In this document: positions 1 through 9,352 of the stretch, piece by piece | Layout of the letters: every line of letters starts with the position of its first letter | Position numbering within the stretch: position 1 is the first letter of the stretch | Source of the DNA: Flavivirga jejuensis | GTDB taxonomy: Bacteria > Bacteroidota > Bacteroidia > Flavobacteriales > Flavobacteriaceae | Assembly: GCF_030540765.1 (NCBI RefSeq) | Contig: NZ_JAUOEL010000002.1 | Location: 62,001-126,000, forward strand | Direction of reading: 5' to 3' | DNA: 64,000 nt | The notes under the pieces: model-generated | What the model was told of the DNA's origin: nothing | What the model saw: only the letters and a program-made list of their open reading frames with translations | The model's database searches: none | Position numbers and translations under genes: made by a program

Positions 1-2810
1 AATTCTTTTATACTTATTCTATTAAAATCAAGGTCTACATCGTCTTTATCATAGGTGGTTTCATTACCAAAGCCAAAGAAGTTTTGTGCAAAATTTGGAC
101 TGGTATATTTAGCTTCTACTCCAAAATTCCAATGATGAAAAATATTCGAAAATTCTCCTTTGTAAGACAAGTCATAACCAGAATTACCTGTATAATATGC
201 CGCACTAATGCTATGTTTATATGTAAATTTATTTCGTTGAAGTCCGAAGAATGAAAAATTATTTAGGACTCCAATTTTCACACCATCGTCGGGGTTTAAT
301 CCCAATAAAGGTAATATTTGACTAAAACTATGTTTTACTTTTTTATGATCGTAATTGTTGATACTATAATCATCCACCAGCCACTTTTTGGATTTTTTAT
401 TTACGATTGTATTTTCTTTACTCTTATAATCATAGAGTTTTACTTTTTTAGTGTTTTTAAAATCGTACGTATCGTTTTTCTTTCCACCAACTATTCTAAT
501 TTTAATAAGATCATTTCCTTCGCCATCTACAACAAAAGTATCTTTACCATCCAAACCATAAATCCATATTTCTTTGGTAATATCATGAGAAAATGTTCTA
601 TTTAAAAGGCCAATATCTTTGCGGTCTATTTTTATAGAAGTCTCTCCATTGGGAAGACGTGTTATAGTGAATTTATCAGATTTCTGAGTCCCAACAACCA
701 CTTCGAATTTATTTAAATACTCATAATAATCTCTTGTTATTTTCATCAAATTAGCGCGTCTTCCTTTCAATTTTTCTTTTATATCGGAAATCACTTCGCC
801 TCTTATTTCTGGAGGAAACGCTTCAAAAGCTTTTTCAATATCAGAATCTTTCAAGTTCTCCTGAATGTATTGTGCTTGTTTTTTCCATTCATCCCAACCA
901 GAAGCATTAACCAATATTAAATCTAAATGATAAGGAGAGGAAGCCAACCATTTTACACTCCTTATTTCATCATCATAGGATTGCATTTTACGTAGAGTTG
1001 GTACGGCACGCGTTAAAAAAGAAATTAATGATCCATCATATTTTGAAAACGCCTGATCTCTATCTCTGGGAATAGGCTCACAATGTGATGTTCCGTTTTC
1101 ATCCTCAAAAAATGCCCAACGCCATTGATCTTCATGTCTGTCCCAATCTCCTATAAGCATATCAAAAAGCCTGGCTTTGATATATGAAGGTTCATCAACT
1201 ACAGATTTTCCTGTTTTATGTATTTCCTGTAGCACATCTGCAGTACTTAGTATTTTTTTGGGTTTCCCAAAACTATGTAATCCTACTTGCGTACTTCCTA
1301 CGTGTTCTTCTATCATATATAACTCATCTCCAAAATCTTCATTAAAAACGCCAAGTGTTTTTTGTTTAGGAATGTAATATAATATGGGATTCGTGTGATT
1401 AACTCCAATGGATTCTGAGAGGGCTCCAATTGCAAATGGACCATAAGGGTTTGATGTGGTATAAAAATCTGATAAAAACTTATCAATAGCCGTATCATCA
1501 AGTGTGTTACTTATATAAGTATTTGGAAAGAGATTTATTTGAAGAAATTTAGTGGTGCTTTTTTTTATTGCACGCATCACAAATTGTTTCCCTTCCTTAT
1601 CTTCTAAACGCAATGATTTAGATTGATGACCACCACCTCTTTTTATGGGTGTAAGTCCCCCCATTAATGTGTCTAATAATACGACTGGCACTGTTACATC
1701 GGTTCCATAAAACGGTCTGTAATGTTCTCCCCAAAGTGTTTTGTATAAACTACTTTTATCTATTTCTTCTTTTGTATAGATTGAAGCGGATTCTGTTTCT
1801 GGAAAATGATCTTTAAAGGTATATTTTTCGTCTTTATTTTCATTTCCTTTTAGAATAGTAGATTTAAAAATTTCATTAGAAGCCTCATTTTTTACAGTAT
1901 AATATTTTACTTCTACTTTACCATTATTATCAATTTCTAACTTAGCATAACCATTTTCGGCTATTCCAAAATCTACTTCACTAACGTTAGTAACATTTCT
2001 AGTTTTTCCGACAGCTCCACTAATAATTTGTGGCACTCCATTATTTATATATTGTAAGTTTTTATCTTTCCCCGATATAAAAATGATATTGTTTACCCCT
2101 TGACCTATCGTTTTTAATCTATTTCTCAGTTTTCTATATGTCTTATTTTGAAAATCTTGCGAATTAATTCCTCCAATATTACTTAGTAACCCTTGTTTTG
2201 TATTTGTTTCAATTGGATGATGCAATGCCACAAGAATTATTTTACCATAGGCTTTCTTAATTCTATTTTCAAATTCTAAAAAGAATAAGGTTCTATTTTT
2301 AATGTCACTATTATTATTTATATAATTGTCGGTATCCCAATCTTCTAAAAACCATTGGGTATCTACTGTTATGAGTACTATATTTTCTGAGATATCTTTA
2401 TGTTTTATGGCCTCGCCACCATCTGGATAAAACTTTGAATCACTATTTTTTTGAATATGTTCTTCTATAGACTGAACACCTTTATGCCCATTAATGGCCC
2501 ATTCATTTGTTCCTGGCATAAAAAATGTCTCACCAGCAAATGAAGATAGCTTATCAAGTTGATGCGTTATGCTTTTTTCGAAATCTTTGCTTTGAGCTTC
2601 AGTATTAACTGAGTTACCTAACAATAATAATATTGGGTTATCAGCTTTTTTAGAATCTTTGATGATTTCTAACAACACATCTGTTTTTTCTGTTGTACCT
2701 GTATTACCTATTAAATAAATTGATTTATCATTTTTTTGCCCCAAAACGATGGAACTCGTTAGCAAAAAAAAGTATATAATACTTTTTTCAAAGCTTTTTA
2801 AAATGGTCAT
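1..2810 (-). CDS. Metallophosphoesterase-like outer-membrane protein with degenerate active site, 3' end outside window
   Basis: The frame is open from ATG at 2810 to the window edge (936 codons, no stop). A signal peptide ends near VLGQ. Residues ~25-260 follow the calcineurin-like phosphoesterase layout. The middle third carries a kinase-like signature, IGDWDRHEDQWRW followed by PRDRDQAF. The last part has alternating, aromatic-rich strands typical of an outer-membrane barrel. Large flavobacterial phosphoesterase proteins with this plan usually exceed 1,000 residues, so more lies beyond position 1. The expected metal motifs are altered: GDxG reads IGNTG, GDN reads GNS, and GHxH reads GKDK; only HHP survives. 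A catalytic phosphatase is therefore unlikely, and a surface binding or structural role is my inference. The start overlaps the upstream stop as ATGA, suggesting translational coupling. Confidence 0.8.
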   Translation of the reverse strand, partial: MTILKSFEKSIIYFFLLTSSIVLGQKNDKSIYLIGNTGTTEKTDVLLEIIKDSKKADNPILLLLGNSVNTEAQSKDFEKSITHQLDKLSSFAGETFFMPGTNEWAINGHKGVQSIEEHIQKNSDSKFYPDGGEAIKHKDISENIVLITVDTQWFLEDWDTDNYINNNSDIKNRTLFFLEFENRIKKAYGKIILVALHHPIETNTKQGLLSNIGGINSQDFQNKTYRKLRNRLKTIGQGVNNIIFISGKDKNLQYINNGVPQIISGAVGKTRNVTNVSEVDFGIAENGYAKLEIDNNGKVEVKYYTVKNEASNEIFKSTILKGNENKDEKYTFKDHFPETESASIYTKEEIDKSSLYKTLWGEHYRPFYGTDVTVPVVLLDTLMGGLTPIKRGGGHQSKSLRLEDKEGKQFVMRAIKKSTTKFLQINLFPNTYISNTLDDTAIDKFLSDFYTTSNPYGPFAIGALSESIGVNHTNPILYYIPKQKTLGVFNEDFGDELYMIEEHVGSTQVGLHSFGKPKKILSTADVLQEIHKTGKSVVDEPSYIKARLFDMLIGDWDRHEDQWRWAFFEDENGTSHCEPIPRDRDQAFSKYDGSLISFLTRAVPTLRKMQSYDDEIRSVKWLASSPYHLDLILVNASGWDEWKKQAQYIQENLKDSDIEKAFEAFPPEIRGEVISDIKEKLKGRRANLMKITRDYYEYLNKFEVVVGTQKSDKFTITRLPNGETSIKIDRKDIGLLNRTFSHDITKEIWIYGLDGKDTFVVDGEGNDLIKIRIVGGKKNDTYDFKNTKKVKLYDYKSKENTIVNKKSKKWLVDDYSINNYDHKKVKHSFSQILPLLGLNPDDGVKIGVLNNFSFFGLQRNKFTYKHSISAAYYTGNSGYDLSYKGEFSNIFHHWNFGVEAKYTSPNFAQNFFGFGNETTYDKDDVDLDFNRISIKE

Positions 2811-3184
2811 AGTTTGTTTGGTTTTTGATGGTATATTTTTAGAATAATTAAACTACTAAACAGGGCAAAAGAATAGTAACACATTGGTGTGCCTAAAGCG
2901 GTTTTTGGGCATTCTGCATGTCCAGTAAATTGCATAATAGAAGCTGCTAATGCAATGCTGCCTGCCACCCCTGTAAATAAAAAGTATAAGACATGCCATT
3001 TCTTAAAAAGGTGTGTTATAAATGGTATAAGAAAACAGATTAGAATCACCAAACACATGGGTATATCCATTATTTTCGGACAACCTTCACCTGTTTTAAA
3101 TTCTTCGAGTACCAATCCGCCAGATCCAAATAATCCTATAATTAGGATAATAAGAATGACATAATATATGAGTGTTTTTAGCAT
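2807..3184 (-). CDS. Small four-helix membrane protein with duplicated CPKx5PMC motif
   Basis: 125 residues with four hydrophobic segments (about 4-24, 44-61, 69-91, 102-119). Two soluble loops carry almost the same motif: CPKIMDIPMC before helix 2 and CPKTALGTPMC before helix 4. The protein therefore looks like a duplicated two-helix hairpin unit with one Cys pair per unit. The paired Cys could bind metal or form disulfides, but I cannot assign a family. Its ATG shares one base with the stop of the upstream gene (TAATG) and its TGA overlaps the next start (ATGA), so all three genes are probably translated from one message. Confidence 0.75.
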   Translation of the reverse strand: MLKTLIYYVILIILIIGLFGSGGLVLEEFKTGEGCPKIMDIPMCLVILICFLIPFITHLFKKWHVLYFLFTGVAGSIALAASIMQFTGHAECPKTALGTPMCYYSFALFSSLIILKIYHQKPNKL

Positions 3185-3453
3185 TAGTTTTTATTTACAA
3201 TGATGCACGTAGGACATTCTGTTCCTGTAACTGTACTCTTAAGTTTAATCCCTTTTAGATGTGTTACTATAAAATCCTGCACAAATGCATAATTAGCACT
3301 GTGATTGTTAACACTTATTTGTGCGTCTTTATGTTTTTCTCTTATTAGGTTATCGTATTTTTGGTGTCCCCAACAATTTGGACAATAGCCTTTAGATAAT
3401 TCCGTAATGTCTTCTTCCTTATTCTGTCCGAGTAATTGTTTAATAAAATTCAT
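3184..3453 (-). CDS. Small zinc-ribbon-like protein
   Basis: 89 residues, soluble. Two Cys pairs, CPNC near residue 24 and CPTC near residue 80, bracket a basic, hydrophilic middle, as in a zinc ribbon or rubredoxin-like knuckle. It is the first gene of a three-gene operon with a Cys-motif membrane protein and a degenerate phosphoesterase-like outer-membrane protein. No known family was recognised. Binding of zinc through the four Cys is inferred from their spacing only. Confidence 0.7.
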   Translation of the reverse strand: MNFIKQLLGQNKEEDITELSKGYCPNCWGHQKYDNLIREKHKDAQISVNNHSANYAFVQDFIVTHLKGIKLKSTVTGTECPTCIIVNKN

Positions 3454-3714
3454 TTTTTTTATTGTTTTATTCTTTGGTTTCTATATCAGTTTCTGAAATG
3501 ACCTTTGTTTTTTCAGATATTCTATTTTAAATAAAGGCGAAATAATCCCTCCATCACATAATATAAATACTATGTAATTTCATTACCAACAGGTTATGAG
3601 GCAATTTACTGTCTAATCTTAATTGGGGAAAGCTTTATTTTTTCAATAGTTACTTCAGACGACAACCTAAAGTGATTTCTGTGTTACTTATGCAAAATGT
3701 AGCATTTAAAAGAT

Positions 3715-5442
3715 CTATATCTCTTCATTTCCAGATATTACAATCATGGAATCTTCTTGTGCATCTTCAACAATCTTTTCTACAGTTGTATTGTGTTTTT
3801 CAACTTCTGCTTTTAAATCAACAATGCTATTTATTTTTGGATTGTTGATACTAATTTCTTTATCATTCGCCAAGCGAACTTTAAGGTTCAAAATACGAAA
3901 CTCTTTGCCTAGTCCAAATTGAAGCAATGCGGTTTGGTCGCTTGCTAAGCCCTCACCAGTTACCATCCATTCGGTGAGTGTTTTTGTAGGTGTTGTAATA
4001 GTAACTTTTGCGCCTTGTACGTTTATAGATTCTCCTAAATCTACTTGTAAATAATTGTTAGTGCCTCCTTTATTTATATAAGCTAAAGAAGGGGTATTAA
4101 TATTTACCCAAATCATATCAAGGTAGCCGTCTTGATTAAAGTCACTAACTAAAGAGGTAATCGCAAAATGCGGATTAACGACACCGCTTTTTTCTTCGGT
4201 TGGCGCAAACGTGCCATCTTCTTTTTGAACTAAGAATCTACTTTTTAATCTAAATAATTTATTAGGTGCTAAATCCACATAATTTTCGGCAACCATTAAA
4301 TCTTGTAAACCATCATTATTCATGTCTGCAAAAGTGCAACCCCAAGAAAATTCGTAATCTGCTATTTTAGTTTCTTCGGCTGTATCTGTGAATTTAAAGT
4401 TGCCATCGTTTCTAAAGAGTATCCATTTTTCATTAAATAAAGAGGCATCTTTTATGTCTCCTTTTGCAATGGCTCTTGGTAGGGTACTTCCTGTATTAGA
4501 GAACATAAAATCTACTAAACCATCATTATTGTAATCACCAACAGCTAATCCCATGGGATAGGCAAATTTTTTGGTTAATGGGTTTGGTTTCATTGTATAT
4601 GTTAAATCACCATTATTTTTATAGGTACGCACTTCTCCAGTATCATGTACAACAACCAAATCTAGCCAGCTATCGTCATCTACATCTACCAACACCCCTT
4701 GAAAAGTATTGTGTATATAGTCTAATCCAGCAGATTTAGTAATGCTTTTAAACGTATCGTCTCCATTATTGAGTAATAATTCGCTTGTAGAACCATAGGT
4801 GTAATCTTCAAAAATAGTTTGCCCTTCCATTAATTCTTTTTTAAGATAAGTGGCGAGGAAAATATCTAAGTCTCCATCTTTATCTATATCTCCAACGGTA
4901 ATCCCAGCTGGGTTAGATTTCTCATTTATTGGTGTGTTGATAATTTTTTCTGTAAACGTTCCGTTTGTATTATAATAAATACGTAAACCGTCTTCTCTTC
5001 CTAAAATAATATCGGTAAAACCATTGTTGTCAAAATCGGCCGAGACCATACCAACTGTTGTTTTTGTATTTCCTTTTTTAGGTAAATTGACTTCGGAAGA
5101 TATATCAACAAATTCATTATTTCGGTAGGCAAAAATGGCATCTTCTTGATGCATGCCTCCTCCAAAAAACACTTCATCCACATTATCGTTGTCTATATCT
5201 ATTAATGCTGCAGGTGCAATTGGTAATGATTTTTCACTATTATATTGATGGTTAAAATTAAGTGTTACTTGTTCAAACAATGGTATTTTATTATCATCTA
5301 TAGTAATATCATATTTCTCTGAAGCCGCGTCGTTCCAGAAAAACCAAAGAACAACTGCTATTAATGCTACTAAAATTAGACCTATTACTATAAAGGTTTT
5401 CTTAAATATACTTAAGAGGTTTCTTGTGTTTTTACTTAACAT
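3715..5442 (-). CDS. FG-GAP/VCBS repeat protein with C-terminal ASPIC/UnbV domain
   Basis: 575 residues. One N-terminal transmembrane segment (about 14-36) anchors an extracytoplasmic domain. Residues ~75-450 hold repeated FG-GAP/VCBS blades recognisable by calcium-loop signatures such as DIDNDNVDEV, DFDNNGFTD, DIDKDGDLDI, DYNNDGLVDF and DFNQDGYLDM, so the fold should be a beta-propeller. Residues ~465-550 match the ASPIC/UnbV domain found at the end of CRTAC1-like proteins. Unlike many SusCD-associated relatives it is membrane-anchored and not next to a transporter. It overlaps the preceding membrane-protein gene by 11 nt, so the two form an operon. Substrate or partner is unknown. Confidence 0.85.
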   Translation of the reverse strand: MLSKNTRNLLSIFKKTFIVIGLILVALIAVVLWFFWNDAASEKYDITIDDNKIPLFEQVTLNFNHQYNSEKSLPIAPAALIDIDNDNVDEVFFGGGMHQEDAIFAYRNNEFVDISSEVNLPKKGNTKTTVGMVSADFDNNGFTDIILGREDGLRIYYNTNGTFTEKIINTPINEKSNPAGITVGDIDKDGDLDIFLATYLKKELMEGQTIFEDYTYGSTSELLLNNGDDTFKSITKSAGLDYIHNTFQGVLVDVDDDSWLDLVVVHDTGEVRTYKNNGDLTYTMKPNPLTKKFAYPMGLAVGDYNNDGLVDFMFSNTGSTLPRAIAKGDIKDASLFNEKWILFRNDGNFKFTDTAEETKIADYEFSWGCTFADMNNDGLQDLMVAENYVDLAPNKLFRLKSRFLVQKEDGTFAPTEEKSGVVNPHFAITSLVSDFNQDGYLDMIWVNINTPSLAYINKGGTNNYLQVDLGESINVQGAKVTITTPTKTLTEWMVTGEGLASDQTALLQFGLGKEFRILNLKVRLANDKEISINNPKINSIVDLKAEVEKHNTTVEKIVEDAQEDSMIVISGNEEI

Positions 5443-6100
5443 TATTGTTGGCTTTTGTTAGTTTACTTAGTTGATATAATGATAATGTGAAAAGAATAAA
5501 ATGAGTAACATTCATTAGGATAGGCAACATATGCTTGCCTATTGAAGGTAATAACTTGCCAATAACAACCAGCAGAATAAGTATAATAATGGGATTGAAA
5601 ACGGCCATCCATTTTTTATAATACGTCCCTCCTTTTAAAATGGTGATTGCAAAAACAATAGATAGTGTCGCTATAATTATGCGAAGGGCTTGCACCAATA
5701 TTTCCATATGGTTTGTGTAATGTGTTAATAGGTTTTGATATGTAGAGGTATCCATTGTATCTTTTAAATGAACGATATTACCTACTGAAGCTCTTGAGCC
5801 AATCCAAACACCGCCTACTGCAAAGGCTATAAAACCAATTGCCAGAACAATTCTTGCCAAGGTTTCGTTGCCAGATTTTAGCATTCGGTAAATATGAATG
5901 TATCCTGCAAAATAAAAAGGCAAGCCTATAACTGCTAAAAAATGTCCTGTAGTAAGATTATCTAATGATACAAATTTGAAAAACTCATAAGCTTTAGAAT
6001 GTTCTAAAATATCTGAAGAATAATGTAATAGGTATTCGCCTAGTCCTACAAGAATAGACGCAATAAGCCCTAAACACCCTAATATTTTAGTTAGTTTCAT
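5432..6100 (-). CDS. Integral membrane protein, possibly DUF6796-like
   Basis: 222 residues with about seven hydrophobic helices: 5-24, 55-75, 83-103, an amphipathic stretch at 130-150, then three near the C-terminus. The loop around residues 25-60 carries HYSSDIL and GHFLAVIGLPFYFAGY. The overall pattern resembles a family of uncharacterised Bacteroidota membrane proteins I associate with DUF6796, without certainty. It is co-transcribed with the FG-GAP/UnbV gene, whose start lies inside its last codons, so the two products may work together in the envelope. Confidence 0.7.
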   Translation of the reverse strand: MKLTKILGCLGLIASILVGLGEYLLHYSSDILEHSKAYEFFKFVSLDNLTTGHFLAVIGLPFYFAGYIHIYRMLKSGNETLARIVLAIGFIAFAVGGVWIGSRASVGNIVHLKDTMDTSTYQNLLTHYTNHMEILVQALRIIIATLSIVFAITILKGGTYYKKWMAVFNPIIILILLVVIGKLLPSIGKHMLPILMNVTHFILFTLSLYQLSKLTKANNNVK

Positions 6101-6402
6101 TTTGCGATTAATTGGTTAGTTTTAAGTTTGTCGAAATATGTTAAAATTACTTTCAGAAAAAAGAAAAATACTATACCTGAGGGGATTACTGTTAGTGTCC
6201 ACCCTACAAAACCGCATAATAATTCATAGGATAAAGTTTTAATTGTATTAAAAAACCAATACCAGTTCTGATTTAGAATTACTCAAATAAAAAGCAGCTG
6301 TTTTTGTTTAAGCAAAAAAGAGCCAATTGTTTTGGTGTTACCCCCTGTTTAAGTAATCTCTTAAATGTATTCCAAAACTTAACTAGTTTGGATTTCATCT
6401 AA
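6101..6402. other. Intergenic region between Crp/Fnr gene and membrane-protein operon
   Basis: AT-rich, no open frame of note on either strand. It should hold the promoter of the 6100-3715 operon and the 3' end of the Crp/Fnr transcript. I could not pick out a clear hairpin or a convincing promoter. Confidence 0.5.
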
Positions 6403-7062
6403 CTATTTGGTGTTAGAAATAAATTGAACGTCGTAATCTATAACTCCATCTTTTCGCATTTTGCTTAATACATTACTAACTGTTTGTCTTGACGTATTAG
6501 TAAGGTTTGCAATCTCTTTATGGGACAATAAATTTTTAGCAATTGATATGCCTCCATCATTTTTTTCACCAAACTCTTCTAAATAATCTAAAATAAATTC
6601 TCTTATTCTTGTTGTACTATCTTTATATAATAAATCGTGAAGTCTTCGTTCTAATTTTTGAATGCGTAAGCCATAAATTTTAAGCACGCCATTTTTTAGC
6701 GACTTATGTTTTTCCATAAGTTGTTCCATCTGTTCAGATTCTATGTAACAGATTACACAGTCCTCCAGAGCATAAGCTACTTCTTCGGTTGCAGCTTCTT
6801 TGTTATAAAGAGAAAGTTCTCCAAAGATATTACCGCGCTTTACAACATATTTTACGGTGTTATTTGTCGTGTTTACAATTTTGACACTACCTCTTTTTAG
6901 AAAGAAAACACTATCCTTATGTTTATCATTAAGTTCAATAGATTTGCCTTTTTCAATATTATCCATTTCCAGAATCTCACAGATTTTCATCATATTGAGC
7001 ATTCCGAGTTTTCTAAAAAGATTAAAACCTTCTAAAAACCAATATTTTGTAATTGCTTTCAA
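6403..7062 (-). CDS. Crp/Fnr family transcriptional regulator
   Basis: 219 residues, the usual Crp/Fnr length. Residues ~25-120 form a cyclic-nucleotide-binding-like beta-roll (GSVKIVN, GNIFGELSLY). The segment around 125-150 is the dimer helix. Residues ~155-215 form a winged helix in which LLSHKEIANLTNTSRQTVSN is the HTH. There is no Fnr-type Cys cluster, so an iron-sulfur sensor is unlikely. The first codon appears to be TTG; the residues from WFLEGFNLF onward look family-like, so a later ATG would cut the N-terminus. A short palindrome, GTAATcATTAC, sits at 7074-7084 just upstream and could be an autoregulatory site. No obvious target operon in the window. Confidence 0.85.
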   Translation of the reverse strand: MKAITKYWFLEGFNLFRKLGMLNMMKICEILEMDNIEKGKSIELNDKHKDSVFFLKRGSVKIVNTTNNTVKYVVKRGNIFGELSLYNKEAATEEVAYALEDCVICYIESEQMEQLMEKHKSLKNGVLKIYGLRIQKLERRLHDLLYKDSTTRIREFILDYLEEFGEKNDGGISIAKNLLSHKEIANLTNTSRQTVSNVLSKMRKDGVIDYDVQFISNTK

Positions 7063-7222
7063 GTATAATATCGTAATGATTACAAAATCAAAGATATAAA
7101 TTTAAGATTTGAATAATTATCTTAAATTTTTGATAGTTACTTTGGGCGACATATTGGTGTATTTTTATTATAAGATACCAAGCCTACTTTATTTACGTCA
7201 TAAATTGACAAACCTTAGTCGC

Positions 7223-7260
7223 CAGGCGAATTGAGTTGATTAAACTCGATAATTCGCCTG
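7223..7260. repeat. Long imperfect inverted repeat
   Basis: CAGGCGAATT at 7223-7232 pairs with AATTCGCCTG at 7251-7260, and an inner GAGTT/AACTC continues the stem. There is no U-tract on either side, so it is a stable hairpin but not a textbook terminator. Confidence 0.6.
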
Positions 7261-7357
7261 TTGAATAAGGAAATGACATTTGGTTCTTTACTATAAATTC
7301 ACCTAAATGTGCATTTTTTAGCACTAAACTAAACTGAACTAAACTAAATTTTTAAGT

Positions 7358-7439
7358 AAAGAATTTCTTGAAACCAACTGTCCCGTCCCTGCTTTTGCTG
7401 ACAGTTAGGTTCGAGGCAGAGCCCAGGGGAATTCTTTTC
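7358..7439 (+). repeat. Dispersed repeat family, copy A
   Basis: Starts AAAGAATTTCTTGAAACCAA and ends GGCAGAGCC...GGAATTCTTTTC. The first ~65 bp match the reverse complement of copy C (16831-16891) and the second half matches copies B, D and E. The ends AAAGAATT and AATTCTTT are inverted, giving a REP/MITE-like architecture. Confidence 0.7.
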
Positions 7440-7502
7440 AAATAAAAAAATTATTGAAACTGACTATCCCCGGCAAGCCATAGGGGTATTTCGCCAGTTT
7501 TA

Positions 7503-7524
7503 TTTTGCCTTTATAGAGGCAAAA
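7503..7524 (-). terminator. Possible terminator hairpin after DHA kinase
   Basis: TTTTGCCT (7503-7510) and AGGCAAAA (7517-7524) form a perfect 8-bp stem 20 nt downstream of the kinase stop codon. The U-tract on the minus strand is weak, hence the modest confidence. Confidence 0.4.
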
Positions 7525-7544
7525 ATCGTATTTTCTCATAATTC

Positions 7545-9191
7545 TTAAACAGTTTCTAAGTTTTTGGTAGTAATACACTCAAAAACAATGGCTACAGCTT
7601 CTGATCCTGGATCAATAACTCCCAGTAAGCTCTCTGCTCTTAAATAAGACGATCTACCAGAACTGGCTTTATCCATTTTTGCGGTATCATTTGCTGCTTT
7701 ACGGGCTGCAATAGCAGCTTCCTCTAAGCTACCTTGTTTTAATTTTTCTATTGCAGGTAACAGAACATCAACCATGGTACGTGATCCTTTTCTTGCTCCT
7801 CCATATTTCATCATCATATTTACACCATTTTCCAAGGCATCAGGAAAATCCATACCTTCAGACATCATCGCACCAGCATTCGTAAACATTATAGAGAGTA
7901 GTACACCGCTTGAACCTCCCATATAACTCGCTAAAAGTTCTCCCATATTTGTCAATAAATCCGACGTATTATCAAGGGGTAAGCTATGGTTGTCTAATAA
8001 TTTCATTATTCCACGCGCACCTGCAGCAAACGTAGCCCCTGTATCTCCATCCCCTATTTTCTTATCAAGTTCATTTAAATACGCTTCTGCATCAAGAAGA
8101 TTTAAACAAATAGTTTGAATAAAATGTTCTGTTCTTGGGTTTCTGCTGGGAAGAAACTCCTTTCTTAATTTTTGGTAACTTATATCAAAAGTTACAGGAT
8201 CCTTGGGCTCCATAGCTTTTGGCCATGCAATTGGAGCCACTTCAGATTTTAACATGGCTCTATTTTCTTTTGTAAGTTTTATAATTGAAAAACTAAAACC
8301 ATACATGTTTAAGGATGTCATTAAGCTTGCAGGTCCTATAACCAACTCTATTTGATCTTTATATCTAGATTGTAATACCTCATCTGTAATAATAGACATT
8401 TCTAAAGGTGTTATAGACCCTAGGTTGTTTATTAAGATCGCATACCTTTCATCAGAATCAGTTTTTGCGAATAATTTAGACAATACCATGGTTACAGCCT
8501 CTTTTCCTCCTTTAAAGCTTACCTTGTCTAATCCAGGCTCTCCATGTATACCAAGCCCTAATTCTGCCGTATCACCAATAATATTTACTTCTGTTCCTGG
8601 TAACGAACAAGTAGACACTGCTAAGCCAAGAGAAAAACTGTTTTTAGCGGCTTCTATAGCACCTGCCTTAACAGCTTCTAAACAACTTCCTTGCTCTGCC
8701 AGATGACCAGCAATTTTATGTACAAACAACGTACCAGCAATACCTCTTGGTTGTGGTGCATTTGGTATTGCTATATCATCTGATACAACAACCATTTCTA
8801 CTTTTTTACCTGCTTTCTTCGCACGTTCTGCCGCTAAACCAAAGTTTAGGCGATCTCCCGTGTAGTTTTTCACAATTAACAAACATCCTGCATCGCCTGT
8901 AACATGAAGTATGCATGATAAAACAGCTTCAACACTCGGAGAAGCAAATACTTCTCCAGATACTGCAGCCGTAAGCATACCTTTTCCTATAAAGCCAATA
9001 TGGGCTGGTTCATGACCTGCTCCACCTCCCGAAATTATAGCAACCTTTGATTTATCTATTTTATTTCTGGTAACAAATTTACTTGCTGGAAATGCATCCG
9101 CTCGTTTTACCCCATGCTCTCCAGAAAGTCTTAAAATCCCATCTATTGCTTGAGTAACAACATTTTCAGATTCATTAAAATAGCGTTTCAT
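7545..9191 (-). CDS. Single-chain dihydroxyacetone kinase (DhaK-DhaL fusion)
   Basis: 548 residues. Residues 1-335 are a DhaK domain: GGGAGHEPAH with His60, TGD with Asp113, and GIHGEPG with His216, the residue that binds the substrate carbonyl covalently. Residues ~345-548 are a DhaL nucleotide domain with GDGDTG at 380-385. The one-chain layout matches the ATP-dependent DHA kinases (Citrobacter/eukaryotic type, usually 550-590 residues), which phosphorylate dihydroxyacetone to DHA phosphate in the cytosol. It lies downstream of the AraC-type regulator on the same strand and in the same locus as a separate PTS-type DhaK/DhaL/DhaM set. Two kinases for one substrate is unusual; this one may act on another short ketose or on DHA at a different supply level. 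Confidence 0.9.
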   Translation of the reverse strand: MKRYFNESENVVTQAIDGILRLSGEHGVKRADAFPASKFVTRNKIDKSKVAIISGGGAGHEPAHIGFIGKGMLTAAVSGEVFASPSVEAVLSCILHVTGDAGCLLIVKNYTGDRLNFGLAAERAKKAGKKVEMVVVSDDIAIPNAPQPRGIAGTLFVHKIAGHLAEQGSCLEAVKAGAIEAAKNSFSLGLAVSTCSLPGTEVNIIGDTAELGLGIHGEPGLDKVSFKGGKEAVTMVLSKLFAKTDSDERYAILINNLGSITPLEMSIITDEVLQSRYKDQIELVIGPASLMTSLNMYGFSFSIIKLTKENRAMLKSEVAPIAWPKAMEPKDPVTFDISYQKLRKEFLPSRNPRTEHFIQTICLNLLDAEAYLNELDKKIGDGDTGATFAAGARGIMKLLDNHSLPLDNTSDLLTNMGELLASYMGGSSGVLLSIMFTNAGAMMSEGMDFPDALENGVNMMMKYGGARKGSRTMVDVLLPAIEKLKQGSLEEAAIAARKAANDTAKMDKASSGRSSYLRAESLLGVIDPGSEAVAIVFECITTKNLETV

Positions 9192-9352
9192 TATATTATA
9201 ATTTTAGTTTAATTAATACTTGATTTTCGGAAATAAGATTCCTGTCCAATGAAAATTGGATTATTTTGCTTTTATAAAAAACATTAGTATAAACTTTTAA
9301 GATCGTTTAGTTATCAAACCATCTAAGCTTAAAAAATATTGAAATTTGGTTT

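Larger units (their letters stand above)
7063..7544. other. Repeat-rich intergenic region
   Basis: 482 bp without a gene. It contains a long imperfect hairpin (7223-7260), a run of ACTAA-type tandem units (about 7324-7348), copy A of the dispersed repeat family (7358-7439) and a small perfect hairpin next to the DHA kinase stop (7503-7524). Confidence 0.6.

Noticed and set aside
2889-3164. Plus-strand frame opposite the four-helix membrane protein gene
   Set aside because: It is the antisense of a well-supported gene with overlapping start/stop junctions and has no protein features of its own.
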